Assembly (NCBI GenBank): GCA_905221605.1
Contig: CAJNDS010002391.1
Coordinates: forward strand, 186,001-250,000
DNA: 64,000 nucleotides
Reading direction: 5' to 3'
Source: Symbiodinium natans
Taxonomy: Eukaryota > Sar > Dinophyceae > Suessiales > Symbiodiniaceae
The translations under genes were made by a program, and so were the position numbers. A model generated the notes under the pieces. That model had not been told where the DNA came from. It searched no databases and was given only the letters and a program-made list of their open reading frames with translations. The stretch's first letter is position 1. Each line of letters opens with the position of its first letter. Shown one piece after another: positions 43,590 to 55,754 of the stretch.

Positions 43590-46230
43590 CCTACTGCCAT
43601 CAGCAGTAGCTGTCCTGGTGTTCAAGGGAGGAGGATGGAGTCATCTTGACGCACATTCTCCGGCGTTCGGTGGTTTTCATGTTTTTTCATCCGGCTTAGT
43701 TGGCTATCCGCTTCTTACTTGCTTAGCCTTGATGTCGTGATGACACCCAGAAATTTGCACGTCAGTCGGAGCACTGATGTGACGACCCATCAAAATGACG
43801 AACGATGCTGACCGCCACCAGCAGTAGCTGTGAAGCGTCCTGGTGAACCAGGGAGGAGTTGTCAATTTGACGCGCCTCTCCTGCATTCGGTTGTAGTTGC
43901 CTCCAGAACGCGCGCTGCTACCCACTGCTACTTGCACAGCGTTGGTGCCATGACGACACCCAGAAATTTGCACGTCAGTCGGAGCACTGATGTGACGACC
44001 CATCAAAATGACGAACGATGCTGACTGCCACGAGCAGTAGCTGTGAAGCGTCCTGTTGAACACGGGAGGAGTTGTCATTTTGACGCGCCTCTCTTGTATT
44101 GGGTTGTAGTTGCCTTAAGTACGCGCGCTGCTACCCACTGCTACTTGCACAGCCTTGGTGCCGTGATGACACCCAGAAATTTGCACGTCAGTCGGAGCAC
44201 TGATGTGACGACCCATCAAAATGACGAACGATGCTGACTGCCACCAGCAGTAGCTGTGAAGCGTCCTGTTGAACATGGGAGGAGTTGTCATTTTGACGCG
44301 CCTCTCTTGTATTGGGTTGTAGTTGCCTTAAGTACGCGCGCTGCTACCCACTGCTACTTGCACAGCCCTGGTGCCGTGATGACACCCAGAAATTTGCACG
44401 TCAGTCGGAGCACTGATGTGACGACCAATCAAAATGACGAACGATGCTGACTGCCACCAGCAGTAGCTGTGAAGCGTCCTGTTGAACATGGGAGGAGTTG
44501 TCATTTTGACGCGCCTCTCTTGTATTGGGTTGTAGTTGCCTTAAGTACGCGCGCTGCTACCCACTGCTACTTGCACAGCCCTGGTGCCGTGATGACACCC
44601 AGAAATTTGCACGTCAGTCGGAGCACTGATGTGACGACCAATCAAAATGACGAACGATGCTGACTGCCACCAGCAGTAGCTGTGAAGCGTCCTGTTGAAC
44701 ACGGGAGGAGTTGTCAATTTGACGCGCCTCTCTTGTATTGGGTTGTAGTTGCCTTAAGTACGCGCGCTGCTACCCACTGCTACTTGCACAGCCTTGGTGC
44801 CGTGATGACACCCAGAAATTTGCACGTCAGTCGGAGCACTGATGTGACGACCCATCAAAATGACGAACGATGCTGACTGCCACCAGCAGTAGCTGTGAAG
44901 CGTCCTGTTGAACATGGGAGGAGTTGTCATTTTGACGCGCCTCTCTTGTATTGGGTTGTAGTTGCCTTAAGTACGCGCGCTGCTACCCACTGCTACTTGC
45001 ACAGCCCTGGTGCCGTGATGACACCCAGAAATTTGCACGTCAGTCGGAGCACTGATGTGACGACCCATCAAAATGACGAACGATGCTGACTGCCACCAGC
45101 AGTAGCTGTGAAGCGTCCTGTTGAACACGGGAGGAGTTGTCATTTTGACGCGCCTCTCTTGTATTGGGTTGTAGTTGCCTTAAGTACGCGCGCTGCTACC
45201 CACTGCTACTTGCACAGCCCTGGTGCCGTGATGACACCCAGAAATTTGCACGTCAGTCGGAGCACTGATGTGACGACCCATCAAAATGACGAACGATGCT
45301 GACTGCCACCAGCAGTAGCTGTGAAGCGTCCTGTTGAACACGGGAGGAGTTGTCATTTTGACGCGCCTCTCTTGTATTGGGTTGTAGTTGCCTTAAGTAC
45401 GCGCGCTGCTACCCACTGCTACTTGCACAGCCTTGGTGCCGTGATGACACCCAGAAATTTGCACGTCAGTCGGAGCACTGATGTGACGACCCATCAAAAT
45501 GACGAACGATGCTGACTGCCACCAGCAGTAGCTGTGAAGCGTCCTGTTGAACACGGGAGGAGTTGTCATTTTGACGCGCCTCTCTTGTATTGGGTTGTAG
45601 TTGCCTTAAGTACGCGCGCTGCTACCCACTGCTACTTGCACAGCCCTGGTGCCGTGATGACACCCAGAAATTTGCACGTCAGTCGGAGCACTGATGTGAC
45701 GACCCATCAAAATGACGAACGATGCTGACTGCCACCAGCAGTAGCTGTGAAGCGTCCTGTTGAACACGGGAGGAGTTGTCAATTTGACGCGCCTCTCTTG
45801 TATTGGGTTGTAGTTGCCTTAAGTACGCGCGCTGCTACCCACTGCTACTTGCACAGCCTTGGTGCCGTGATGACACCCAGAAATTTGCACGTCAGTCGGA
45901 GCACTGATGTGACGACCCATCAAAATGACGAACGATGCTGACTGCCACCAGCAGTAGCTGTGAAGCGTCCTGTTGAACACGGGAGGAGTTGTCATTTTGA
46001 CGCGCCTCTCTTGTATTGGGTTGTAGTTGCCTTAAGTACGCGCGCTGCTACCCACTGCTACTTGCACAGCCCTGGTGCCGTGATGACACCCAGAAATTTG
46101 CACGTCAGTCGCAGCACTGATGTGACGACCCATGACTGCCACCAGCAGTAGCTGTGAAGTGTCCTTGTCACCTTGACTCACTTTTTCCCGGCGTTCGGTT
46201 GCATGTGTTCATGCTTTGGGCATCGTGCTC
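43590..46230. repeat. 213-bp satellite array, about 12 copies
   Basis: A 213-bp unit recurs with exact period; its segment CACCCAGAAATTTGCACG returns every 213 bp from about 43743 to 46086. The inner ten copies differ at only a handful of sites. The first copies (about 43590-43840) and the last (after about 46140) are strongly diverged, as expected for a satellite homogenised by unequal exchange. Because 213 is a multiple of 3, the same 64-codon frame (starting GTG, ending DERC) reappears in each copy, but it lacks an ATG and I do not call it a gene. No spliced-leader, U6 or 5S RNA sequence was recognised in the unit. Confidence 0.95.
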
Positions 46231-48568
46231 GCCTGACACTGACAAATGGATCCTTCAGCCCTAGACTGTGAACGTTAGAGTTCGTACGGAGACTCATGAG
46301 CCCGCAAGGACGAAGATCCCGGTACAATGCGCAGAAGTGAGCAGCCAAAGTTTGAGGAAGCTCAGGTGAATCACATCTTTTTAGAGCCAGTTGTTGCAGG
46401 GTTCAGAGTTCTGGTCCCAGTCTAGTTGCTTTAAGGCCTTTTTGCATCTGAAGTGATTCGGGACAAAAGATGGTTCACTCCAAGCCGCAATCGCATTGAG
46501 CCGGGAGCCTTCGATGCCCCCCGAAAACCTCTGCCAAGAACAACGAGCTTCCACACCCAGCGCCCAAATCCGAGTGCCCACAGCCCTTGAGCCCCAAACC
46601 CTGCGCAGCAGAAACCCACCCGCCTAGACCCTCAGCGGCCTGAACCCCTAAACTCCCTCACGTCTGCCCCCGGCGAGCTCCACTCAAAGAAAGCGGACAC
46701 GCGGAGTTTCCAGCTTTTCGGCTTAGAGCTTCGAGGGCCTGCAAAAGGATGCTTAGGGAGGTTAGGGTTCAGGACTGATGCAGGACTCTGAAAAGCGGGT
46801 GGCACAAGACTGATATTGCTAGCTTATGGTTTTTGAACTCCTAAGTATCCCAAGAATTCCTAAACGCCAAACCGTGGCGCTCCCACCTCATGGCATGCGT
46901 TCTCGACAGCGAGGGCTTCGATAGCCAGGAGCCTGGCGGGGTTTTGAGGGATGGGATATCATCTCTACACGCTTCAGGATGGGGCGTTAGGGTGCAGGGT
47001 GCCCAAGGACCCAAGGATCTGACCGAGCCAACAACCTCCAAACACTTCATACCTAAAGCTCGGGTCGTCCGGGTATCCGTTTCCATGGCTTCAGGTGGCT
47101 GGCTGTGTGACGGCTGGAGCTGGCCCTGCTTCGCGAACAGTTGCTCGAGCACATTTGGTTTCGGGTCTAGTGGCCTAGTGCTTCGGCTGAGGGTTCAACA
47201 GGTTTGCATCCTTCCTGCTCCTTGTTCGGACGTGTGTGCCGCAGGGCTATCACTCCCCGCCCGCGCTAGTGGGCCTGATGCCAAATATCTAGTGGCACGA
47301 GGGGTATAGGGCAGCCTATACCATCACCGGCAGCAGTGCGTTCTTTTCGAGGTTGGCGATCAAGTGCGCACTTGTCGCCGCGGGGCGTGCCTGCTGTAAG
47401 AGTATCTTTCGGGACGCGAAGCGGGGAGCGAATGACACGCACTCAACCACTCACGTCATCCAGATATCCAGATGAGTCGTTCAGCATGAAAATCCCACCA
47501 AGGGAACTCCTAACCCCAATCCCTCAGCCCTTCCTCTCAGCCCTTCGGGCCCAGAGGCGATCCAGCTGAGAAGCCCCTTGGCTTCAGTTGCAGTTGCCTT
47601 TGGTGGCCCAAGAGTGCATAGTGTTCACACGAGCCGTCAGCAGCCGTAGTTTAGGGTTTGAGGTTTATGGGTTTTTGACGAGAGCACTTTGATTTGAGCT
47701 GGGTGGCGTTTCGTTCTCCAGTGCGCAGAACTCCATTGAAGCCCGCAGGAAGTTGCCCGAACACCAGGCCACTAGGGTTTAGATCAAGGCTACGCGGTTC
47801 AGGTATAGCTTCAGCTCTGCACGGGGGAGGTGCTTTAGCAAATGGGAGGGTTGCAATAGCAAATCCTTCGAAACAACAAGTTTAAGAGTCTTTGGGCGCC
47901 AGCTTGGGCCTTGAGCCTAAGCTTCGTTGAGGGCTTTAGGGATGTTTAGGTTTTTCAGCTGAAGAGAGAGATGTACGTGTCCCATACCACAAGCCCCTAA
48001 TCCCTCAACCTTCTCGGGTTGAAGGCAGAAAGCCCCGTGAGAATTCGCCACTTGTAGTTCCTGAGAGGATCTATGCACGCTTGAATGTTGTAAAATCAGG
48101 TGCAGTCGCTCGGAACTCGAAGTCGGGGAAGCCTCGTTTGCTGTCCGCTCGCGTGAGAGTCTAAACCCCGCACCCTGAACCCTAAGGTGCACGGAGGCCA
48201 AGGCGCGAGTCTGCAGCTCGCTTTCTGTTCGGGTTGGCCTTGTACGGGCCCAGTGTAAGAAAATTCTACATTGCCTTGACCAAACTCTGCACACCATTAA
48301 GTTGTCCAGCCTTTTTCTCCACCATCCAAAATGAACCATCAGTACTCCCTGTCCGGGAGCGGACGCAGGCCTGTCAACAACAAAAACCCCGAACCCACCA
48401 TCTTTGTTTGCATTTCTTGAAAGTGATCTGAGGGAATGGCCCAAACTCCCAGAAGGGGTGGCTAGCAACAGGGGATGCTTACTGTAGTCGTTAACGAATC
48501 ATTATATTCATGGTAAGGGTGGTGTTTTCAAGATTTATACATTTCCATTTTCGCAAGCTGCCGGCGGC

Positions 48569-48605
<37 letters not shown>

Positions 48606-48612
48606 TATAGGT

Positions 48613-48651
<39 letters not shown>

Positions 48652-49299
48652 AATGTATCTGTATATGTATATGTAAATGTAAATGTATATGTATATGTAT
48701 ATATTATGTATATATGTATATATTATGTATATATTTTGTATATGATGTCTATATTATGTATATGTAGAATAATTGTTGTGACACTGATAGGAGAGTTTGG
48801 ACGCCAACCTCATGCACTTGCGATTTAATTTCAACAGCGAGTGCAGTGCAGCATGAATAGCGCACACGTCAAATTATTGAGGGTGATGCCATGTGCCACG
48901 CTAAACCGCTCACCAGGAATGGGGGGGGGGGGGGGAACGTTTCCCTGGCTTGTGGCAGCCAATGCGCGAAAAGAATCAAGGAAAGCATATGGGATTAGAT
49001 CCCGAACAGTGTGACCACCGAAGGAGCCTGTGAGCGTGATTGGAACCGAAGTGCACATTCCCTTAGAACAGTCGCACGAGGGTGAACCAGTCAAGAGGCC
49101 GCGAGGCATGCCATGCTTTCGCAGCACGAGCGATTCCAGCGCCGAAACGTGCGCAGGACCTTGGCGAGAGCGCGATTTGCAACAGTAGACACACAAATCT
49201 TGTTCTTTGCCCTTCAAAAAGCGAGGCCGAGAAGCCACCCATATGTCACTAGTGTTGGCACACACAGCTACTTGTTATTGAATTCCAGCTGTAGTGGCG
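46231..49299. other. Non-coding region before the TPR gene
   Basis: No supported gene. A - strand island near 47060-47152 (LEQLFAKQGQLQPSHS) is coding-like but isolated. An ATAT/ATGTAT microsatellite fills 48570-48770. A poly-G tract of about 15 lies near 48920. The first exon of the TPR gene, with the start codon, may be in the last few hundred bases here. Confidence 0.4.
48570..48770. repeat. AT / ATGTAT microsatellite
   Basis: About 200 bp of TATA steps followed by TATATG and TAAATG hexamers, entirely A/T plus regularly spaced G. This is sharply different from the G/C-rich surroundings. Confidence 0.95.
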
Positions 49300-50086
49300 C
49301 AGCTGGGGAATGCTTGCAGTTGCTGTCTAGTGGGTCTAGTGCCCGGCTGGAGGAACTCGGCACAGAAGCAGAACTCTCCAAGTACTTTGCCCACGGCTAC
49401 CTGCAGGGTGAGGTCTTCAGCAGCAGCCAGTACCGCCGTGCGCATCTTGACCAGATTGGGACTTGGGAGTATGATGCCCCGGATGGCCCAGTGCAGATCT
49501 GGTGCCATGCGTTCGACTTGCGCAGCTGGGGCCAGCGCCCTGACGACGTCATCGTGCTCTACCACTATACTAACCAACTATGCTTCCAAAATGTCGGGGA
49601 CCTGCATCAGACTGAGTCTCAACTCTTTGCTTCTCTGACAGACAGCCGTGCGCACTTTGGGAAGGGGGTGTACGCCTCGCAGCACGAGCCAGCAGCTGCC
49701 TGGCTGATGTTGGACTCACTGCGAAGCGTCACATGCAAGACAAACCCCCCAGCGCCTTAAACCCCCTTGCTTTCATGGCCGCAGCCCGTGGCAGGTTTGG
49801 GGCTCACGACTGAGCATCCTCATGAACAACTACAGCAATCAGAATCCACTGGGTCGGGGCCCTCACGTTCTGGGGCAAATGCTTAGGGACGAGGGCTGAA
49901 GTCATAAGGCTCGAAGGGGGGGGGGGGGGGGGCAGTTGCGCCCCACGCAGCGAGGCTACGACGACGAAGACCTGGAGCCTCAACGAGTGGTGCGGGAGTG
50001 GGGCGATGCAAACCCACAAGGGCACCGCGCTGCCTTCTGCATACCCCTGATTGTGCCCAAGGACATTGCCTACAACATCTTTCAGC
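49300..50086 (+). CDS. TPR gene exons 1-3: ART/PARP-like domain
   Basis: Exon 1 contains GTEAELSKYFAHGYLQGEVF, then DDVIVLYHYTN and SRAHFGKGVYASQHEP. The HYT and FGKGVYAS segments resemble the His strand and the G-x-G-x-Y segment of the H-Y-E/Q ADP-ribosyltransferase fold. Exon 2 (49795-49852) reads VWGSRLSILMNNYSNQNPLG, and exon 3 (49955 to about 50086) reads YDDEDLEPQRVVREWGDANP and then AFCIPLIVPKDIAYNIF. Exon 1 is open upstream to an ATG at 49113, but the residues before about 49300 do not look like protein. I did not identify a clear third catalytic residue, so enzymatic activity is unproven. The intron between exons 2 and 3 carries a poly-G tract of about 18. Confidence 0.75.
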
Positions 50087-50169
50087 GCCACACGAAGCTT
50101 GTCTCGGCGAAACAATTTAGGGGGCACAAGCCTTTCTGTTATGTTTCGAGTGGAAGATAAGAAAGAGTT

Positions 50170-50208
<39 letters not shown>

Positions 50209-52992
50209 GGCGGCCCCCAGGCCGGACATGGCAATGAAGCAGATCCAGGATCCACGCGGCTTCGATCGCCATGCTGCGTTAGGCGCATGAGACATGGGGC
50301 AGATGGCTTAGGACTTTGTTGCGTGGTAGAGGTGAACGCTTGGGTGGCGCAGGCGAAGATTACAAAGGGCGAGCAGTGCACCACAACCGGGACGTTTGGG
50401 TCATCCAGATTGCTGATTGCAATGGGAGGCTGCAGCATGCCACCGCCCAAAGTGATGCCTTCTTGGAATTCCTGCAGATGCGCTTGGAGAAATTGAAGCG
50501 TCGGCTTGGCAGCAATCACGAGGAAACGCTCGATTGCACCTTTGATCTGGCGCGGCAGCTCATGTTCCGTGGAAGAAACCCAGAAGCCGAAGAGCTCTAC
50601 CGAGAGTGCTTACGTGGCTGCCGGAAGCCGAGAGGGAAGTCGCGTTGTGTGGGGTTCTTGTGCCGGTTCCAGGAACAAGCCCTATTATGAAGTCACTGTT
50701 CCTGTGTCTGCCGCACCTGTGCTTGAGCAAGTGTACAGTATCGTTGCGAGAGAGAAGCTGCAGATGTATGTACAGGTAGAGAACAGTTGATTCGATTGCG
50801 AAGCCTCCCTGCTGAGATCATCATCTTCGGCACCCCTACATTCACATCACCATGCTCAATCTCGCAATAGTTCTTCAAGCACAAGGCATGGTCGACGAGG
50901 CAGAGACGCTGCTGCGAGAGGGCTTGGACATCGGCAGCGAGGTTGCAACGATTTGAAACGCTTCGCGAGTTCCAAGACTGGCCCGAACCCACTTGTGCCC
51001 CCTAGTCCCAGAATGCGAACCCTTGGTTGTGAGAACGTTTAGGGGTACAGTTCATGGCGCAAAAACACCGAGTGTCCCTCTTGAAAGCAAAACACAGTAC
51101 GCGAGGGCTGGTGCTGCAAGGAAAAATGTGGGGCTCAGGCTGTTTCAACGAGCCTTGACACCCCAGTCGCTAGCCCGACCACCCCGGTTGGCCGCCATGA
51201 AGCCTATTCTAAACATCAGGGTTGGTTCAGGTTATCGGGGGGGGGGGGGGGGGGGGGGGGGGGGGAGGGGGGTCGTGTATAGCTGCGTGTGTGCATGGAA
51301 GACTCTGCAGTTTCTCATGCATATAGTTCTTGCAGACCACCGGCGTATGGTGCCGAATGCGTACTTTGCTTGTGTGTCGGGAACATGTACATGTGGCGCG
51401 TGTACTTGCGGATTCGCATCACATGCGAGTTCTGTGACAAATGCGCACTGTGCATAGGTGTCGAGAACATGCGCGCATGCGGCACGTGCAGCTGGGGGAA
51501 CTGGCTTCAACGTATGTCTTTGTGATACGACTGTACGCGGGGGGAAAGGGGGGGTGATGTGACTTCGCTCGCAAACGTGACTGAACCTCGCCCCTTGTAT
51601 GGCCCATTCATGCTTGAAACCGTGCCGAGGCCGTGCTATCTGGGGTGAAGATGGTGTCAACACCTTGATCAACATAGGCGGTCTCGCAACCGTGTTGCTC
51701 TCGCGTGGCCAGCTCGAAGAGGCAGAGTCACTGTTTCGTGAGAGACTGGCGAAGAGCGGCGTGCTCAGATTTCACTTAGTTTATATGCAATTTATTGTAC
51801 AGGTGTAAGTATGTCTCGCTCTTGCAGAGATGACAGGTGCAGTTCTAAGTGCAGCTTCTCTTCCAGCCTTCGTTGTTACACATATAGTTGCATGCAGTTT
51901 GAGCTACGGTGTAGACTCGCTCATGATAGGTTTCGGAGTTCAGGAGTTGGTGCCCTCCAGCCATTGTCAGAACATCCTCTAAGCTGTGGGCTTCTAGATG
52001 CACCCTACGGCACAAATCTGCCCACCTGAGGTGATCTCTCAAAAACAGGGTGGTCCAGTTTTCCGGCAGGTAAGTGTGACAGACAGTACCCTCCAATGAG
52101 AGACGCTTCAGCTACTTTACCATGCTTCTTAGAGGGCAGCCTGTGTCTCTGCACCGATCCAACTTCCAGCAGGCCGATCGCAAGGCTCTTCAAAAGTGGC
52201 TTGATTTGTCATCCACGACGGGCCAACTCCGCAAAGCAGGGCTTGCGAGTTTGGTTCATTGCACTTTCTAACGTTGCAAAGTTGCAAACAACGCCAACCG
52301 CGTTCATCCACGAACAAGTCCCAGAGGCATACTCACGACCGCTACAAGTTGTCTTGCAGTTGATGGCACTGCTCATCAGGGGCGCGAATCTCCACATCGT
52401 GCAAAGTACACGATCTCAATCCCGGAACAGGTTTCACGCTGGTCGGTTAGAAGCGGAGCGCGACATGCAAGTAACAAAACACCCCAGGCAGATTTTGCAG
52501 CTCTCCGCCCCAATCGGGTAGGTTCCGCGAGAGTTACTCTCTTGCCTCCGTGGCTTCATTGCATCAGCAAGGCGGCAAGGCGATTCGCAAGACTTTGATG
52601 TTATGCCTGCACTGGAGTAACTCATGTCTGTCGCCGAGTAGAAGCGACTGACTTGAAGCTGTGGCCTGGCTTACCGAACATAGAGAAACCGAAAAGCACA
52701 AATATCCTCCGTATAACGTACTGTACTATCAAGAATCATAAACCTGGCGCTGTTATGTTTCTGTCCACGTGCTTATCCGCATCCTGCCAAACCACTGTAG
52801 ACCGAGGTCGTGCAACTCTGGGTGATTCCCACCTGGAAACTGTATGGAGCAGCCTACAACTTGGAACGCTCTGTGCGGACCGGGGGAAATTCAAGGAGGC
52901 AGAGCAGCTGCTGAACGAGGGCTTAGACAAACGTCCGATTCTGAGACGTTGTGTCTTCAGTGTCAGTGCTGTTTTCATATTGAGTCATTTTT

Positions 52993-53080
<88 letters not shown>

Positions 53081-53404
53081 CTGCTACCTTGCAGGATAGA
53101 TAGGAGTGGGGCATGTAATTTTACCGCTACGCGCCCCGCCTCGGGTGCTTGCTGTCGAGCGGACATGCAGTTCATGGGTGAAGGGTGATGGGTGGGAGGG
53201 GTTGGGGAGGGGGGGGGGTGCCCTGGTGGCCCTGGTCCTGCTGCACCGTCCGCACACATAGGGAAAGCTTGAGCCCTGAAACCATGGAGGCAACGCGACG
53301 AGGAATACATGCAGCATAGCGCCAGCAAGAAGAGGAAGTAGTTGGAAGGGGCGAGGACAACATGGACAGCGGGTGGGGTGGCGAGGGGGGGTCGCGGGGG
53401 GGCG

Positions 53405-53441
<37 letters not shown>

Positions 53442-55623
53442 GGGCCCGTCCGCTCCCGCACATGTCGCCTCGGAGGGGTGCCCGTTCCAGACAAAAAATG
53501 GTCCCAAATAAAGGGGCGCAATCAAGCGCCGGCATTGCGCCAGTTTGCGCCGGGTAACGCCAGCATAGGTAGTTCCAGCAACTCCTATGTCTTTGGGGGG
53601 TCCCCAATCAGGGGGTGGCCAAGCAAGCACCAGGTTTAGTAATTTAGGGTTTAGGGCTCAGGGCACGGCCGAGGGCAGTCCAAAGGAGCCAGATTCATAG
53701 CAACTTTCTGAGATGCCCCTCAAATCCTCAGCCACTACGGGGAACTAGTTCAGGCGAGGCTTGCGGGGAGAGGGGGTGGCCAGACTAACACGGGGTCACG
53801 GGCGTCCAAACTTGGCATTTTGCTGACCTCCATCCGACCCGACCTACCAGTCACCGCAGACGAAGCGGGAAGACGACTAACAGGGACTGATACGCACTAA
53901 CAGGGACTAATAGGCACTAAAAGTCTGGGGGTGCACTGTTTGGGGGGGCGCTCTTCGCACATATGAACACTGCGCCGTGTTGTGATTTTGCCGGGGCCAG
54001 TGCCTGTACTCTTCAGCCATGACAGCGAAACTATAGAATACAGGTGGAAGGTATTGCAGACGGCAGGTCTTGTACCTGCAAATGGGGGGCCGTCCCTTGT
54101 CCACCGATTCCCTACTTGTGACACAATGTACCCTACATTTCCCGTGAGCTGCACCTTGGTAGACATGTCTTGGTTGCTGCAAAGCTTGGCTGCAAGTCTT
54201 TCCATCTTTTGCTTGGCCGCTGGCTTTGATTGACTGTCAAAAACATGAATCGCGTTGCCTCGGAAGACCAACTTGCTGCTACTGACGTTTAAGAGAGGAC
54301 TTCATGTGTTGCATTGCGTACGCTGTTGGGGTCGGTGAATCCCAGGGAGCGCCGGAGCGCGAGGAGCGGCGAGGAGCGGCGAGGAGCGGCGAGGAGCGGC
54401 GAGGAGCGGCGGGGAGCGGCGGGGAGCGGCGAGGAGCGGCGAGGAGCGGCGGGGAGCGGCGAGGAGCGGCGGGGAGCGGCGGGGAGCGGCGCGGAGCGGC
54501 GCGGAGCGGCAGGGAGCGGCGGGGAGCGGCGGGCAGCGGCGGGGACGTGACGACATCAGCATGCAGCCGTTAAAAAAATCCTTTTCGCTGTGCGGTTTCA
54601 GACGTACGCTGGACACTGTCTTCTTCAACTCCAAACACAAAACACTCAGGATGCCAAACTACCCATTACTGTAAAAGAAAGGATGCCTACACATAAATTC
54701 AACTGTCTCACCTGCGAATGCTCTCCGACGCCTTATTCTATATTCCATGCCTTAGTCAGCGCACGCAGTCATGGTGGCCGAAGCCTAGACCCGTCTCAAC
54801 ACCACGAATCTTCACGATGCTACAGCTCTAGGCTTGATATCGTGTGATTTGCTCGCGGAGTTGAAGGGTGCGCTCAGGGTTACCGGGGCGTCGGGGAGCG
54901 TTGAGAAGCATTGAGGAGCACTGAGACACGCTGACGGGCGCTGAAGCATGGACACGATCGAGCGACTACTGCGGCTGCGTGTTGTGCGCTTCTAGTTGAC
55001 TTGTCCACTGTGTGGGTGTCTCTATACATACCTGCCCACAGCTCCCCACAGCTCCCCACAGCTCCCCACAGCTCCCCACAGCTCCCCACAACCCCCCCAC
55101 AGCTCCCCACAGCTCCCGCAGCTCCCCGCAGCTCCCCACAGCTCCCCACAGCTCCCCACAGCTCCCCACAGCTCCTCACGGCTCCCCATGCACAGCTCCC
55201 CCCACGCCTCCCCAGAGCGCCCCACAGCGCCCCGCAGCGCCCCCGGAAACTCGACCCCGATTGCCCGCACTCTGCAATGTGTTGGCCCTTGTTTGTCCGA
55301 CGGCCACGTCTGACAGCATCGGCTCTTGCACGCTCTGATTTTGAAACTTCAGTGGGCCTGAAGGTTGTCGTGATAGGACTTTGCAACCGATGATGTTCAG
55401 CAGAGCGCGTGGATCTTGCAATCTGAGTTGAGTGTGCGCGCAGAGGGCGTTGTGGCGTTCGCGTTGCAATTTGGGTGAGTGCGTAGGCCGTAGGTTGCAT
55501 ATTCTCGACGACAAGCTCGTCAATACACTGTTGCATGCAGAAGGTCTTGTGGACTATCTCCTCGACTAGCAATGCGCACGCCGAGTCATTGTGTCCAAGT
55601 GCTCTCTCTCTCTCTCTCTCTCG

Positions 55624-55674
<51 letters not shown>

Positions 55675-55707
55675 TTTCTTCTCTCTCTGAGTCATTGTGT
55701 CCAAGTG

Positions 55708-55754
<47 letters not shown>

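Noticed and set aside
43590-46230. CRISPR-like array or tandem small-protein genes
   Set aside because: The whole 213-bp unit is conserved, with no variable spacers, and the repeated frame lacks an ATG; it is a satellite.
47917-48468. 183-codon open frame on the - strand
   Set aside because: No ATG start and no recognisable domain; contains telomere-like heptamer sequence.
54302-55704. Arg/Gly-rich, Pro/Ser-rich and Arg/Glu-rich long frames
   Set aside because: They are products of the 10-bp and CT repeats inside a TPR-gene intron.
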